A stretch of 64,000 nucleotides of DNA from Siderastrea radians (taxonomy: Eukaryota; Cnidaria; Anthozoa; Scleractinia; Rhizangiidae). The position numbers and the translations under genes are program-made. The stretch covers positions 8,807,294-8,871,293 of the forward strand of contig OZ024898.1 in NCBI GenBank assembly GCA_964017195.1, in the 5' to 3' direction. A model generated the notes under the pieces. The model was not told the DNA's origin, made no database searches, and saw nothing but the letters and a program-made list of their open reading frames with translations. Positions 1 through 12,800 of this stretch are shown piece after piece (the stretch's first letter is position 1; the number at the start of each line of letters is the position of its first letter).

Positions 1-448
1 GCAAGTACGGTATTCCAATCTCCATTTAGTAAAGAAAGAGTTTGTTGTTAGATCGCACCGAAAAACTATTTCACCGGAAGTTATAAGTTTCCCTCGCGAG
101 TTGATTGATGTGTTGACATTTTGACAATTGTGAAATAAAAGTCCCCGGATTTGGGGAGAAGTGCCTTGGTCGCGGAAAATAAAAAAATGTGCTTGTGTTG
201 TCATTTTTCTCGCGACTTTGTGAATGGGAATTTGGAAATTTTCCGGCCGGGCAAACCAAAATAGCCTTACCATTTACAGTCCAACCAAAGTTTCCGGATT
301 TTTTTGTAAATGGTAAACACTCGTTGTATCGCTTTTTTTTTTTTTTTGCATCCATCTAAACATAATAACAACAAGTGGCATTCTAAATAGCCAATTTTTT
401 TATTACAAAATAAACCAAAAAAGGCAATTTTTGCATATTCTGCTGGAC

Positions 449-644
449 TTCAATAGGACATTTGCACGATAGCGTCGTTCGACTACAACTACCAGAATCC
501 TTCGCGTTGTTGTTTTCTGTAGCAAATTAGGTCCTTTACTTGTTAAACCTCACTGGGATTACCAAAGTTTAATAAGAAAGGGGAAACGAAATGAATTCTG
601 GTAGTTGTGGTCAAATGTCGCCATCGTGCAAATGTCCTATTGAA
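449..644. mobile_element. 196-bp MITE with terminal inverted repeats
   Basis: The left end reads TTCAATAGGACATTTGCACG and the right end is its reverse complement. Inner parts also pair (CAACTACCAGAAT against ATTCTGGTAGTTG). No coding capacity. Confidence 0.85.
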
Positions 645-1248
645 CACAAGGATTAATATGATTTGTGTTTTCCCGCACTAAACTATAAAATTGATGTTGC
701 AGCTATCCAGAGGTAAATAAATATACCTCGGTAGAATTACCACGGTTAATTGCTTATGCTACGTAAAATCTATCGAAGCAGAAACAAAATGTAGCAAAAG
801 CGTTCACAATTTAATATTGGCGCGTTAACCTTTCTTGGTTTGTTTTTGTATTTGCTCAACGTTCATTGGAGTTTAAATAACAACGTTTTGGAGAACGAAA
901 GAAGTTATTTAAAACTGGGTCTGAAATGACTTACAGATTTCCGGGGCCAGTTAGAGTTGCAAAACGTAAGCATGCCGAAAATAAAGAATTCAGTAGAGGA
1001 AAAGGAGTGGCAACGTGCAGTAGGAGTTCGATTCATTGAATTATTTAAAAATAGCATGGCGAAAGGCGAACATCGCACGTGATCAGCGCAAACCACTCGA
1101 ACGTTCCCTTAATCCCCTTGTAAAACTGATACTAAGATTAAACTTTGCACAATCTGTAGTATCTCCGAGCGTAACTGCTAAGTAGCTTAATTACCTCTGA
1201 GAGATTTGAAACAGAAACAGCCTCCATACAACCACAACAAACACTTAA
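645..1248. other. Non-coding stretch
   Basis: I see no gene, RNA or clear repeat here. The 63-codon minus-strand reading at 905-1096 has no recognisable similarity. Confidence 0.5.
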
Positions 1249-1649
1249 GACGATTTCCGCTCAACGTTCGAGCAGTAAGTGCAAAAATTAAGTTACCAAA
1301 AAAATACTTGCAGCACTGTCACATTTTGAGAACAGATAAGAAGAACTTATCGTTACTTTTGCTCCCAAGCTGACCCCGCGAGAGAAAATTGGATTTGAAG
1401 TTATCCATATTTCAATTAAAAAGACGCTTCATGTCAGTTCAAAACAAAATGGCGCCCGTTTTTAGCATACTTTTACGAGATTTGAAATTAATTTTCTTGA
1501 GAATGCTTGAGAATTTCCCCGCGGGGTCACTTGGGCAAGTGAACTAGAGTGAGATGTTTCAAATAGCATTTAAAATGTTACCGTGCTATGAGTAGTTTTT
1601 TGGTAAATATTTTTTGCACTTATTGCTCGAACGTTGAGCGGAATCCGTC
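1249..1649. mobile_element. 401-bp TTAA-flanked inverted-repeat element
   Basis: The ends pair over about 85 bases: the left starts GACGATTTCCGCTCAACG and the right, read in reverse complement, GACGGATTCCGCTCAACG. TTAA lies directly outside both ends (1245-1248 and 1650-1653), as for piggyBac or Kolobok class elements. It has no transposase and would need one in trans. Confidence 0.85.
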
Positions 1650-1661
1650 TTAACACCTTCC

Positions 1662-2042
1662 GTGTGGAGTGTCCACGTTTTTGAAAAAATCTCAAGCCAA
1701 GTTCACAAAGAATTCTGGGATAACTTAACGGACAACATAATACCTTCTCGAGCTCATGTTCATGTGGATGTTACACCACAGGTAGACCATCTTTTTTGTG
1801 TGGTGGACTGTGCTGAGTCGATTATCAATCTAGCCTTTCTAGAGGTGTTGTCAAGAGGAGGGATTTCCAAACGCACAAAAATAAAGCAACAAACAGTCCA
1901 AATTTTTTACACGATGTTGTATTTTGCTGATGTCATTGTTTTGTTCTTCAAACCTTGCGAGAACAGATTTATAAAGTGGACTTTTGACTCACTCAGAAGT
2001 GTCAAAAGTATTTCTAAGGTCTTGACCAAACGGACAAAATGA
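1662..2042 (+). other. Unassigned 126-codon open reading frame
   Basis: The reading contains no motif I recognise, has no convincing splice context and sits in repeat-rich sequence. It could be an exon of an unknown gene, an old transposon remnant or chance. I assign no function. Confidence 0.2.
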
Positions 2043-2290
2043 AAGTTGAATCAACTTTGGTGTGGCGTTTGGGTGGCCAAACGCGCTTAACACGATGAAT
2101 TCAAAAATGTTGAAAAATGTTGGATGGAAAAGTTTAACCCGTTTGTGCGAGGCCTCGGGGCTAATTTGAAAAACTGCCATTGCAATTTTAGCACAGCCGA
2201 CCAAACAAACACAGAGGATCGTATCCCTGTGGTTACACCAGCCCTGGCTTTGCAACTTGGTAATGGATTACAGCGGAAGTTGCATGGGTT

Positions 2291-2306
2291 TAATAATGAT
2301 GATGAC

Positions 2307-2387
<81 letters not shown>
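2291..2387. repeat. AAT trinucleotide microsatellite
   Basis: About 30 near-perfect AAT units after a short GAT lead-in. An overlapping reading frame appears to encode poly-Asn; that is a by-product of the repeat. Confidence 0.95.
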
Positions 2388-2977
2388 CGTTAAATAATTA
2401 TACCCGCCCCCATCTTACGGTCAGTCCGTTAATACAGCAGATTAATTTTGGCCAGATCTAAAAACTGTTAGGTTATTAGCTGCTGTTCCTAGTCTACATT
2501 ACAGCGGTAATCAAACTGACACAAAATACATCGTGACAAATTAAATTTATTTTTATCGTGAATTCACATTCTCTGGAACTTTCCAACTTTAGTCTCCTTC
2601 TTACAAGTATTCGTTAGAGCAAAGAGTGCCATTCTGAAGACTTTGAAAAGTCACTACCAGTTTCTTATTTTAGGTCTGTGGTTTCTAGAATTTATCTTTG
2701 AAATTTAATTTAATTCAAGTTCAATTTTTCAATTATTTTGGTTTCTTTCTTTCACATCATCCGTGAGTTTCACGGGTTCTCATATCAAGGAAAGGCCATT
2801 TTTTATTGCTTTTGCTTACTTTTACCGTACTTCAAGCAATAGTGCGACCACTTCTACTTAATTCGCACACTTTCATGGCATCGATTCTCCAACCATAATG
2901 TACAATGCCTTTATAAGAAAACAGCAAAGATAAATTAATTAGAGGATACATTAATACAGATACATTAATTAAAGGAT
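2388..2977. other. Non-coding stretch
   Basis: AT-rich sequence without a supported gene, RNA or element boundary. Confidence 0.5.
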
Positions 2978-3190
2978 AGCTGCCTGGAAGCCAGCTTAAG
3001 TTAACTTGGTCTCTGCCTCGTCCTCTGGCGTCTCTCCTTATTATATGGTGGCGAGCGTGGCATTGTGGGAAAGATGCACTGCAGCGGGTTTTGCATCCTT
3101 CCCAAGATACCCCACGCTCCCTATTTCCCCGCGCTATACCGGCGCCTGGGGACGAGGCAGTTGAGGTCTTAAGTTGGCTTCCACGCAGCT
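2978..3190. mobile_element. 213-bp foldback MITE
   Basis: The left end AGCTGCCTGGAAGCCAGCTT pairs with the right end read in reverse complement (AGCTGCGTGGAAGCCAACTT). Inner segments pair too (CTGCCTCGTCC against GGACGAGGCAG), making almost the whole element an imperfect palindrome. Confidence 0.8.
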
Positions 3191-3277
3191 GTTATCTAAT
3201 TCTGATTGGTTAATCGATCTCATGAAAGCACGCGAATTAACTCGAAGTGGTCGCACTTTTACATGTAGCGTTGTAAA

Positions 3278-3851
3278 GGCTGGTTTTCACTAGGACATAA
3301 GCAAGGAGCAGGGATGGCGCAGTGGTGAGAGCACTCAGCTCCCACCAATGTGGCCGACTCGGCGTCATATGTGGGTTGAGTTTCTTGTTGGTTCTCGTCC
3401 TCGCTCCGAGAGGTTTTTCTCTCGGTACTTCGGTTTTTCCCTCTCCTCAAAAACCAACAGTTCTAAATTCCAATTCGATCTGGACCCAGTGGACGTAGAG
3501 CCACCGTGGGGATGTACCTCTGCGTAAGCATAAAGATAAGCAAGTGAGAACACTAGCGATACAAGCAAAAGGAGAACGCACGCGCAAAAAATCATTTGTT
3601 GATGCAATTCTCGATACAAGCTCCCCTCCATGTTAAACAAGATGGCGGACGAAAATGAGATCTTGTGCGTATGTCATCGTCGTTCTCACTGGTGCAAACT
3701 GCGACATAAGCGTAAGCATAAGCACAAGAAGAACGAACGTGTTCGCTTTTCTCTTGCTTATACTTTAAATGCTTACGTCGTTGGTGTTCTCACTTGCTTA
3801 TGCGTTCGTTTGTGCTGATGCTTATGCTTAAGCACTAGTGAAGACCAGCCT
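3278..3851. mobile_element. 574-bp inverted-repeat element with a SINE nested inside
   Basis: The left end GGCTGGTTTTCACTAG and the right end CTAGTGAAGACCAGCC are near-perfect inverted repeats, followed inward by CATAAGCA and TGCTTATG motifs. The SINE at about 3305-3520 interrupts it and is therefore the later arrival. Confidence 0.82.
3305..3520 (+). mobile_element. tRNA-derived SINE, copy 1
   Basis: The head has an A-box-like GGATGGCGCAGTGGTGAGAG. A conserved body follows, with TGTGGGTTGAGTTT, TTGGTTCTCGTCC and GAGAGGTTTTTCTC, shared with the copies at 27777 and 31850. The B box is degraded in this copy. Confidence 0.85.
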
Positions 3852-4450
3852 CAGGTTTCCAAAGTAGTCAGAAAAGCACTCATTTGACTAAAGTATAAGC
3901 TCAACGGTTATTCTATCTTTTAAAACTGATTCCATCTAAAATAGTTGGTATTTTCAAACATTACGGGCTTTTAGTTTGAAAAATCTTAAAGAGATGCCGT
4001 TCTACTGTAGTTACAAAATTGGCCGTCCAAACCTAATTTTGGTACCCTCGAAAAATGTCTAGTTTTTGATGGACCAGTCATGTTTTTCAAAAAGCCAAAA
4101 ATTTGACTTTCACGAAAGTAGTAAAACAGACTTGTTTTTGAAATAAACACATCTTACAGTAAAACAGAAATATTGTCGAAGAAGACAATTTGTTCATTTA
4201 AAATTAAAATCGTTAAATAGGGATTAACTAAGTACTATACTGACATATCAAATAATTTAAAATGTACATCTAAATAATGAGTTTGCTACCGATATTTTCC
4301 AGGCTTTCAAATAAGGTCTTTGTTAATCTCCTTATACTGTAACTTGGGGAATAAATAAGAAAATGTTGCTGTACAGTTAAAAAATATTTACCATGATTTA
4401 ACAAATCGAACACCAATGGTAGATTATTCAGTCAGTTCACAACAAGTCTT
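3852..4450. other. Non-coding stretch
   Basis: No gene or repeat boundary that I can support. Confidence 0.5.
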
Positions 4451-4797
4451 AGAGCGCGTTCTTTTGGGACTATTCCGGAATAGACGGTATTTGTTCTTTT
4501 GGGAGCGATTCCGTTCATTCTGCTCCCGATAGCAGAATGAACAGAATGAAGGGAACACGCCGCGGTTTACTCAAAATAGCCAGAATACGCATTCTTTTGG
4601 GAAATTTTTAGCGACGTCTTTTGGGAAATCCTACGCGGCCGCCCGCGCGTGTGCAGACATAGTAGTTCTCAGGTCACCTCCGCCATGGGTATTCCGTTTT
4701 CAGAAGGAGCGTTCTTTTCAAAATTGAAATTCCGCGTATTCTGTTATTCTTAAACCGGAATAAGAATATCCAGAATAGCCCCAAAAGAATGCACCCT
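4451..4797. mobile_element. 347-bp MITE, copy A of the TTCTTTTGGGACTATTCC family
   Basis: The ends pair (GCGTTCTTTTGGGACTATTC against a right end of CCCCAAAAGAATGCACCCT). A second copy at 25736-26093 has the same ends and the same internal GCGGCCGCCCGCGCGTGTGC block, confirming the boundaries. Confidence 0.9.
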
Positions 4798-6777
4798 AAG
4801 TTAGGCCATGTTAAGTAAGGCCACTGAAGTTTTCAGCTAGGGCTGCTATACATTCGATCAAAATTTTCAGAAACGCTGGGGGCGGCTTTTCCTCGCCGAT
4901 CTTTTTTACCGCAAGTTTCCACTTTCCATGACCCACTATCTGCTCTTGGCTGTCCAAGGAAGATATCCTTTGCAAAGTTCTCTCAACAACTCTCTCAGAT
5001 AGACACACCTCTCTAAGACGAGATCTCACAAAGACAGATACCTCTGCCTAAGACAGAAAACTCTCCAAGAAAGACACCTTTCTAAGGCAGACATCCCTCA
5101 AAGACAGACACATCTTTAAGATGTTAGGAACGACACATCACTCTGGGACAGACACCTTTCCCAGTCAGATAGTCGCAACATTTTACAGGGAGCCATTTCA
5201 CAGGAAGCTGACTGAGTGTATAGTTAAATAAATACATCATTCTAGACGATACTGTTACGGATGTGAAGTTAAAATCTCCTTAGTCTATGCTGAACTAGTA
5301 AAACGTATTTGTACACTTCCACGTGCAACTAAAAATATTTTACATTGTAAAAATCTCTTTTCGAAAGAATTTTGTTAATATCTTCGTAAGAAACACTCAG
5401 CTATCTTTCCATACATCAAACAATTAGTTCTCCTTACAGGCTGCTATACTATTTTGTAATGTTAGCTATAAGAATTTGGTGGTGTATCAATAGGACAGGG
5501 ACCTTAAACAACGAGGGCTTTGGCATCCCCGACGACACGACTGGGAACCGGAAGTCAACTGTTTCTCTTTTTGTGTCTACTGACGTCACTTTGTCAAAAT
5601 GGGAGTGGCCATTGTGCACTCAGCTGATGTAGTGACACAACAGGTAGACACTTTCTGACACCTTATTCCAAGTAAGAAAGGTTAACTCTTCGTTGGGCTC
5701 GTGTACTTTAAAACCTAGGACTCCTGGCAACCTGTCATTGGTGGTGTATTCGTACGAGTCCTGCTCAAAAAGCCGTTGAACCCGGTTCAACTTGTTTGTT
5801 TAACAATGTATTGAGTTTGTAAGGAGAAATTAGGTGTTGATCATTATTGGTGGTTAAAGGTGGTTAAGCTAGATTATGGTTAATTTTTTAAAAATAGCAA
5901 AACCCGTGTTAGTGACTACATTTATAGAAATTATATCCATCTGCTATATTATTGTTAGTTTTTAACATATGGGGATCTTCTTTAGAAAAGCTCAGTAGAG
6001 CTTGCTAAGATCTCCAGTCATTATATATTAATATTTTTAGCAGATATATGACATTTCTGTAAATTAGAAATATAATGGACGAATAAAGTATTTATAAAGG
6101 CCTTCAGTCGGTTTTCAGTTTGTTGTTTGTCACACAACACTTCTCCTTATAAAAAGTCACTCTAGCTACCAAGTCGCTTTACGACAAAACAGAAATGTAA
6201 CGCAATCACAGACAGAAATGTAACAACACAAATGTAACGCGATCACAGACGAAGTGTTAACGTTTTCAGAAAACTTTCAGAAAAAACGTTATTTTGCAAT
6301 AAAAATGACAGTTCTTGGTCCTACTAATAAAAATGTCAAATTGGCTTTGATTTTCCCTAGTCACGCAACGCCCTTTCTAAAGGTCACGCAACATTCCCTA
6401 GAAAAAAAAGTAAACCACATCTCCTCAAAGTAGCGTCACGTTTTTAAGCTACAAAACAGCATTAAAGTGCGACCTTATTCGGCAAATTGTGTCTGATCTT
6501 TGTTTTCTCGGGATCAGTAACGATACCCTAACCCCGAAGATCACGCAACATTCTGCTCTTGTTCCACATTCCTAGACTACAGAGAGAGTAATCGAAGTAA
6601 CCTCTGTTTAAAAAATTACATCACGATTTACCTTCTCTCCGTCAGTCACACAACGCTATCACGTGTACACAACACTCTTTGGGCGAAGACGACAGTGCTG
6701 CGTTACACGTTGCGTTACAAGTCACGAGATGAAATGAAGAATTGTGAATTACAGCTAACTTGGACCCGTCCTCATTT
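4798..6777. other. Region downstream of TTC39C, without a gene
   Basis: About four degenerate units of roughly 35 bases built around AAGACAGACACCTCTCTAAG lie at about 4990-5165. The motif GTCACGCAAC and variants with TAACGC recur at about 6180-6730. Nothing else is supported. The TTC39C 3' UTR must lie in the upper part, but I cannot place its end. Confidence 0.5.
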
Positions 6778-6897
6778 TCACTTGAGGTTCTGTTGTTCTG
6801 AGCTCGCCTCACTGACTTTTTGTTCTTCTAATCTTGCAAGCGCTGCATGAACACGGAAGCTTAGTCTGTTCTCGAAGTCATACCCACTAAAATTATC
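6778..6897 (-). CDS. TTC39C: TTC39C exon 16 and stop (residues 565-603)
   Basis: It encodes DNFSGYDFENRLSFRVHAAL, the conserved family C-terminus, then a polar tail and TGA at 6778-6780. AAG acceptor. Confidence 0.93.
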   Translation of the reverse strand, partial: DNFSGYDFENRLSFRVHAALARLEEQKVSEASSEQQNLK

Positions 6898-9800
6898 CTT
6901 TATCAAAAAGAAAAGAAAGAGGCGTTAAAATAAGAATCAAAGAAGTACACTAAATTCAATCCTAAATAGTGCAGCCCCGCCCTACGCAAAACCGCAGAAA
7001 TAACGTTTGTTTATAAAACACCTATCGGATCTCGGAACTCCCACCATCCAAAGTAGTTACTGAAAAAAAATGTAAACAAACCTTGACTTTCTTAAGAAGT
7101 TCCTCTCCTTTGGCTCTCATCTGAAAATAAACAACGCGTTGTTTTCATCAGTAAGAACGTTCTAGACATGAAAAAAACCTCTTGACCTACGATAAAATTA
7201 CAAAACCACTGCATATGAACAGCATATATGGCTGACATACTCTAAGCCAATCAAAACGCTCATTTTTGCCGTGGCTAACCAATCTAAGCTTAACAAAAAG
7301 CCTGTTCTATCAAGACTCACCTTGTCGTCTTGCGCATAGAGAACACCAAGTTCATAGTAAGCGAACGGAGGAACGTGAGGGTCTGGGGGAGAGCGACCTG
7401 ATTTGGCCACCGCTTCCTGGAAAAACTGTCAGTCAAACAAAGACAAGTGAACTTAGTTGGCTTCTACTGGGACAAGCAAGTTCGATTTACTGTCAAAAGT
7501 AGTTTTTGTCTTGAATATCTAAAGCATGTTGCACGAGTTTCTTTTGAACCAATCACAGAGCTCACTCAGCAAACGAAAATCCAAGCAGCAGAATATGAAA
7601 CTGTTTTCACCTGCGTCAAACGCGGCAAGGCATGCAACAATACCAAGCACTTAAACCAGGTACAAGTTACCAAGCGCAGGAAAAACGTAACATTTGAGAA
7701 TGGAAAACGTCTTAAATTCATCTGTTCATTTTTACTTTATGAGTCACACACCTGGACAGCTAGATCAGTTTTCTTGAGGACTTGACAAGCCGCTCCTTGA
7801 ATAAGAGACTTGAGTGGAATCAGACTAACACTCACGTTACACTCCTCAAGCGCTACAGCGGAAGAAAACAAAAAGAAACAACATTTTTATCTGCTGTGAC
7901 TATAAGCATGCATCCTCCCCTCTCTACTCAGGAAGAGTAGAGATATAGAGGGCTATCGCGTGGAACGTGACGCGCGTGACATTTCCACGCAACAACCTAC
8001 TGACGCGCGTGTTCGCATTTTCTCTTTGGCCGACTATCCCTGAGCAGCAAGAGAGACTCCTCGTAGTCTAGTCCCTGCTTTGTCAGTCAACACAATAAGA
8101 AACGTTGGGTGGCTTTTTGCATTCATGCACGACGACGTGAAAACTGACAAGGTTGTAGCCCAGTTTGTATAATGCGAAGCCGTGTAAATCGTAATTCACG
8201 ATTATTGCACAAAATCGAGCAGTCTGAGAATTCAGAGTGAACGAAGGGCGCACCGCGAGTTGGCTATCAGCTTACGTCCAAGGAGACAGAGTGGAGTATT
8301 TTTTTGAATATCAGTATGCTCAACCAAAGGATAAAATGCCAACTACCCCCAGTAAACCTACAGAGTATGAACATTTCTGTTACCATGGCCATAGTGTTTG
8401 CTAAAAATTGGGAGTAGCAAGTAGAAGCAAGTCGGAAAAGTGCGTCGACTTGTGACTCCGTTTGCTTAGAACTTCCATAGACTTCGAGCTGCCTCTCTTT
8501 CTGTGGCTCAGATATAGTGGAGCAAAGAGAACACGCGAGCGACCGCCCCCGGTGAAGTGAGCCAGCGTATTACACTTGTGTCTCATCGCGTTTCCATGCG
8601 ACACACGATTACCGCGCTCGTTCACGTGTTCTTTTCGCTCGACTATCTCTGAGCGGCAAGAGAGACTGCTCGGAGTATGTGCTCCTGCAGTATGTGCTTT
8701 TGCAGGATGTGCTTTTGTAGTATGTACTTCTGTAGTATGTGATCCTGCAGTATGTGCTTCCGCAGTAAGTGCTTCTGGAGTACGTGTTCCTCCCTGCAGT
8801 ATGTGATCCTGTAGTATGTGACCCGGCGGTACGTGCTTCTGCAGTAAATGCTTCTGCAGTTTGTGCTTATGCAGTATGTGCTCCTGCAGTATGTGCTTCT
8901 GGAGTTTGTGCCACTGCAGCATGTGCTTCTGGAGTATATGATCCTGCAGTATGTGCTCCTGCAGTACGTGCTTCTGCAGTATGTGCTCCTGCAGTATGTG
9001 CTTTTGCAGTATGTGCTTCTGCAGTATGTGCTCCTGCAGTATGTGCTCCTGCAGTATGTGCTTCTGCAGTATGTGCTTCTGCAGTATGTGCCCCTGCAGT
9101 ATGTGCTTCTGCAGTACGTGCTTCTGCAGTATGTGCTCCTGCAGTATGTGCTTTTGAAGTATGTGCTTCTGCAGTATGTGCTCCTGCAGTATGTGCCTTT
9201 GCAGAATGTGATCCTGCAGTATGTGCTTCTGGAGTATGAGATCCTTCAGTTTGTGCCCCTGCAGTATGTGCTTTTGCAGGATGTGTTTTTGCAGGATGTG
9301 CTTTTGTAGGATGTGCTTTTGAAGTGTGTGCTTTTGCAGGATGTGCTTTTGCAGGATTTGCTTCTGCAGTATGTGATCCTGCAGTATGTGATCCTGCAGT
9401 ATGTGCTTCTGAAGTATGTGATCCTTCAGTATGTGCCCCTGCAGTATGTGCTTTTGCAGGATGTGCTTTTGCAGTATGTGGTTTTGCAGTATGCGGTTTT
9501 GCAGTATGTGCTTTTGCAGGATGTGCTTTTGCAGTATGCGCTTTTGCAGGATGTGCTTTTGCAGGATGTGCTTTTGCAGTATGTGCTTCTGGAGTATGTG
9601 CTTCTGGAGTATGTGCTCCTGCAGTATGTGCTTCTGGAGTATGTGCTCCTGCAGTATGTTCTTATGCAGTATGTGGTTCTGGAGTATATCATCCTGCAGT
9701 ATGTCCTTCTGCAGTATGTGCTTCTGGAGTATGTGATCCTTCAGTATGTGCAGGGGCACATACTGAAGGACGACCGTGCCTAAAATGACTTGCGATAATT

Positions 9801-12800
9801 TGCAGCGACTTGCTTCCACTTTGATCAAGCTCAAATTCGCGCACAAGTTAATTGGATCAAGGTTTTTTCATCGTCTGGCCACCCAACGCAATTCACCCAT
9901 CGTAGAGTCTGAGGACGCAAGTTGGGATTTCCAAACTTGTGGTAACTCGTATCTCTGGCGGGCTTGGGCTTAACAAGTTTGGGAACAACAAAAGGCGACC
10001 TACCAGATAGAATTCTATTCAGGACAGTTTCACTACACGTATAGAACGCTCGCCAAACGTACAGGAGTTCCAACGCTAAAAGCAGACAATCAGCTTCTGA
10101 TGGGGGAGATTTCTTGTAAAGCGCCGCCTGATAACACAACAGGAAAATATAGTTAATTTGAAACTTACTGTAACTTGTGTTTGATCAAAAAGAAAACAAA
10201 AGCAAAGTAGTAAACGCAAATGAGAGGAGTGGGGAAAAAGGGCGGATTTTTAAAATGACGGGGAGGTTTAAAGGTCTTTTCGGGATTTGAAATTTAAAAT
10301 TTTGGTACGTTTGGGGATGAGAGGGGGTCAAAATTTTGCCCAGTATATTTTAATTTTTGGGTAGAAAGATTCTGGCAGGAATTTTTGCAGGGCAAGGTTA
10401 GATTTTAACAAGGTATTTTTTGGACTTGAAAAGGGCATAGTATTTTTTGCAGGATAAGTATTGAACCACCGGTAGCTTTATTTAGGATTTCGTTTTGACC
10501 CACAGTGATTTTTGTATCAAATTGTGGGTTTATTCCCACTCCCCACCACTTGTACATTTATACACCGCAGCCCTGGAAGTAAACAAATCAATTTTAATGA
10601 GTATCGTTGGACCACCTATAAAACAAACTCGTCACACCTCAGCCAACAACTACAAACGCAAACGCGATGCTAAAAAAGGGTAACCGGTTCCAAATGCGGG
10701 AAAACAGAAGTGTCGAGGTCATGATTGGTATTAGTTAAAAAAAAAACAAAACGATCAAACAACATCAACAGCTTGTTTCTCCGGTTGGTTGGAGAATGTT
10801 ACACGAGTTTTTGAACCAACTATTGCACTCAGAAAGTTCTTAACCAAAGCAAACATAATTGCCTGCACTTTTGCTCACAAATAAAAGCTAAGGGTTGATT
10901 GCTTTTTAAATCTGGTTCAACATTCAAGATTTTTTAAGGGAGGCACTTAATTGGAGTATCAGCTCATACAATGACTACGAAATTACCTACCTTCCTAACG
11001 AGAAAAATCTCCAGAGGTGTTTTCTTCTTGACAAATTTAGGAACTAATTTAAATTGTGCTTGAGCCTCTGTTGTGCTACCTAAAATACCTATTGTGACTG
11101 AAAGAAAAAAAAAAGAAAACAGAAGAATAATTAATTAAAGTCAAGGGCAACTGCCTTTCCATGAAAGAGATTAATGCTCCATGCAGTCAAATAATTTAAG
11201 AAGCATTAACTTCCATGACCTTATTAACTTCAGCTTAGACAACGAATGCTGTTAGCTAACTAAGGTTACATAGCTATCTGTTACTAACTAATGCCCTTAC
11301 ATAACATAGTTAGGGCTATTGTTTCATCAACCAATCACAGACCTTATTGCAAATGGTGCAGTGCACCAGTTCTCAACCTCTACTGTCATTGGTCCCTGAT
11401 ACCACCCCCAAGGGGGGGTACTCCGGATTTCAAGTGACGGGGATGATGGAAGGATTTTTTTGGGTATGAAATTTTCGATTCCGGGATGTTTTTGGGTAAG
11501 AAAATTTGGCAAGTATTTTTTTTTGGGTGGCTTGATCTAAGTAGGGATCTTTTTTGGGTATTCAAAACAATCTGAAGATTCGTGGGAGTGCCCGCGTATC
11601 CCGGCCGCTTAGTTCTGCGAATAAAGTACAACCAAACTTGTTCTTGCCCAGGTGGTCTTGTTTAGAGTTGTTATTCATAATGTAACAGAAGATGTTCTTG
11701 GGTGTCCCCAGTGTTGTTAGAATAGCTACCAGATGAGGAAAAGATAAAATCAGCTGGTATGAAGAATAAAAACAAACACAAATATTCAATTTCTAGTGTG
11801 TTTTTTTTGTGTTATATCATTTAATTCTTTCTGGAAGATTTTAAGGCTCGGAAATTCAGCATGGGATTTTTGGGGGGTTAATTTTTGGTCCAGGGATTTT
11901 TTGGGGTTTTGTTGGAAGCCCTAGGGATTTTCTTGGGTTTTGATTTTTGCCCCCATTCGATCATCCCCATAACTTGAAACTCGGAGTACCCCCCCTGGGA
12001 GACCACCTGCACCTCTATTGTTTTCATGGTTAGGGCTATTGTTTCACCAACCAGTCACAGCACTTGTTGCAAACAGTGCAGATTGCCCCCTTACACAAAC
12101 AAGGTTAAATGAATAGTTTTTCCCTACACAGCATATATCAACCTTTAAATACATCTTTTACAATATTTTAAGTTAAATCTCGTTCACCGAAGCGTCTCTC
12201 TCAGCATTCCGTTCTTGTTTCAGTCTTTGGAATTATCGACATAGTCTTCCTTGACAGTACATGAGACCTCTCCTGCTGCAAATGCATTCATTTCCTTCAC
12301 TAAACTCTTTAAGCCTGGTCATAAAAATGCATATTCTCCTTACTGTTCTCCACACATTTCTTATGGATCTAGTAAGCATAATTTGTCTAAATATCAACTG
12401 AAGACATCTCATCCTTGGTGATCACTTCCTTTATTCTCATCACTTGATTGTTTGAACAAGTAGTGATGATGTAAAGAGAAATTTCATTTTCGTCACTGTT
12501 ACGGCTTAAAGGGTTAAACATTTACTTTGCCTTTTACGTTAATTTTCTTAATGCTGAAGTAGTCGCAAAAATAATTTTTACTTAAAAAAATACAAAGAAA
12601 AAGTCAAAACTATCTTTTAAAAGTGTTAACTATCTTGTCACCGATTTCAAAGTGACACCTTTCTGTGCTGTCTGTCTCTCTTTATTTTCTTCCATTTTGT
12701 ACATGTAGGCACACTACCCCGTAGACTTTGTCAAAGTCCGTTTTTCGGCATAGGCACGGTCCTGATTTAAGAGAAGGACTTGTGGCAAGTCTAAGTACCC

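Noticed and set aside
2124..2393. A poly-Asn protein of 89 codons
   Set aside because: The Asn run is the AAT microsatellite in frame; the part before it has no recognisable domain.
8674..9757. CRISPR-like array
   Set aside because: Units are contiguous with no unique spacers, and the context is an animal intron.
8401..9846. A 481-codon minus-strand reading made of HILQK repeats, as a protein gene
   Set aside because: It is the 15-bp minisatellite read in one of six open frames, lies within a TTC39C intron, and changes to an unrelated repeat after a 4-base insertion. No other evidence supports a gene.
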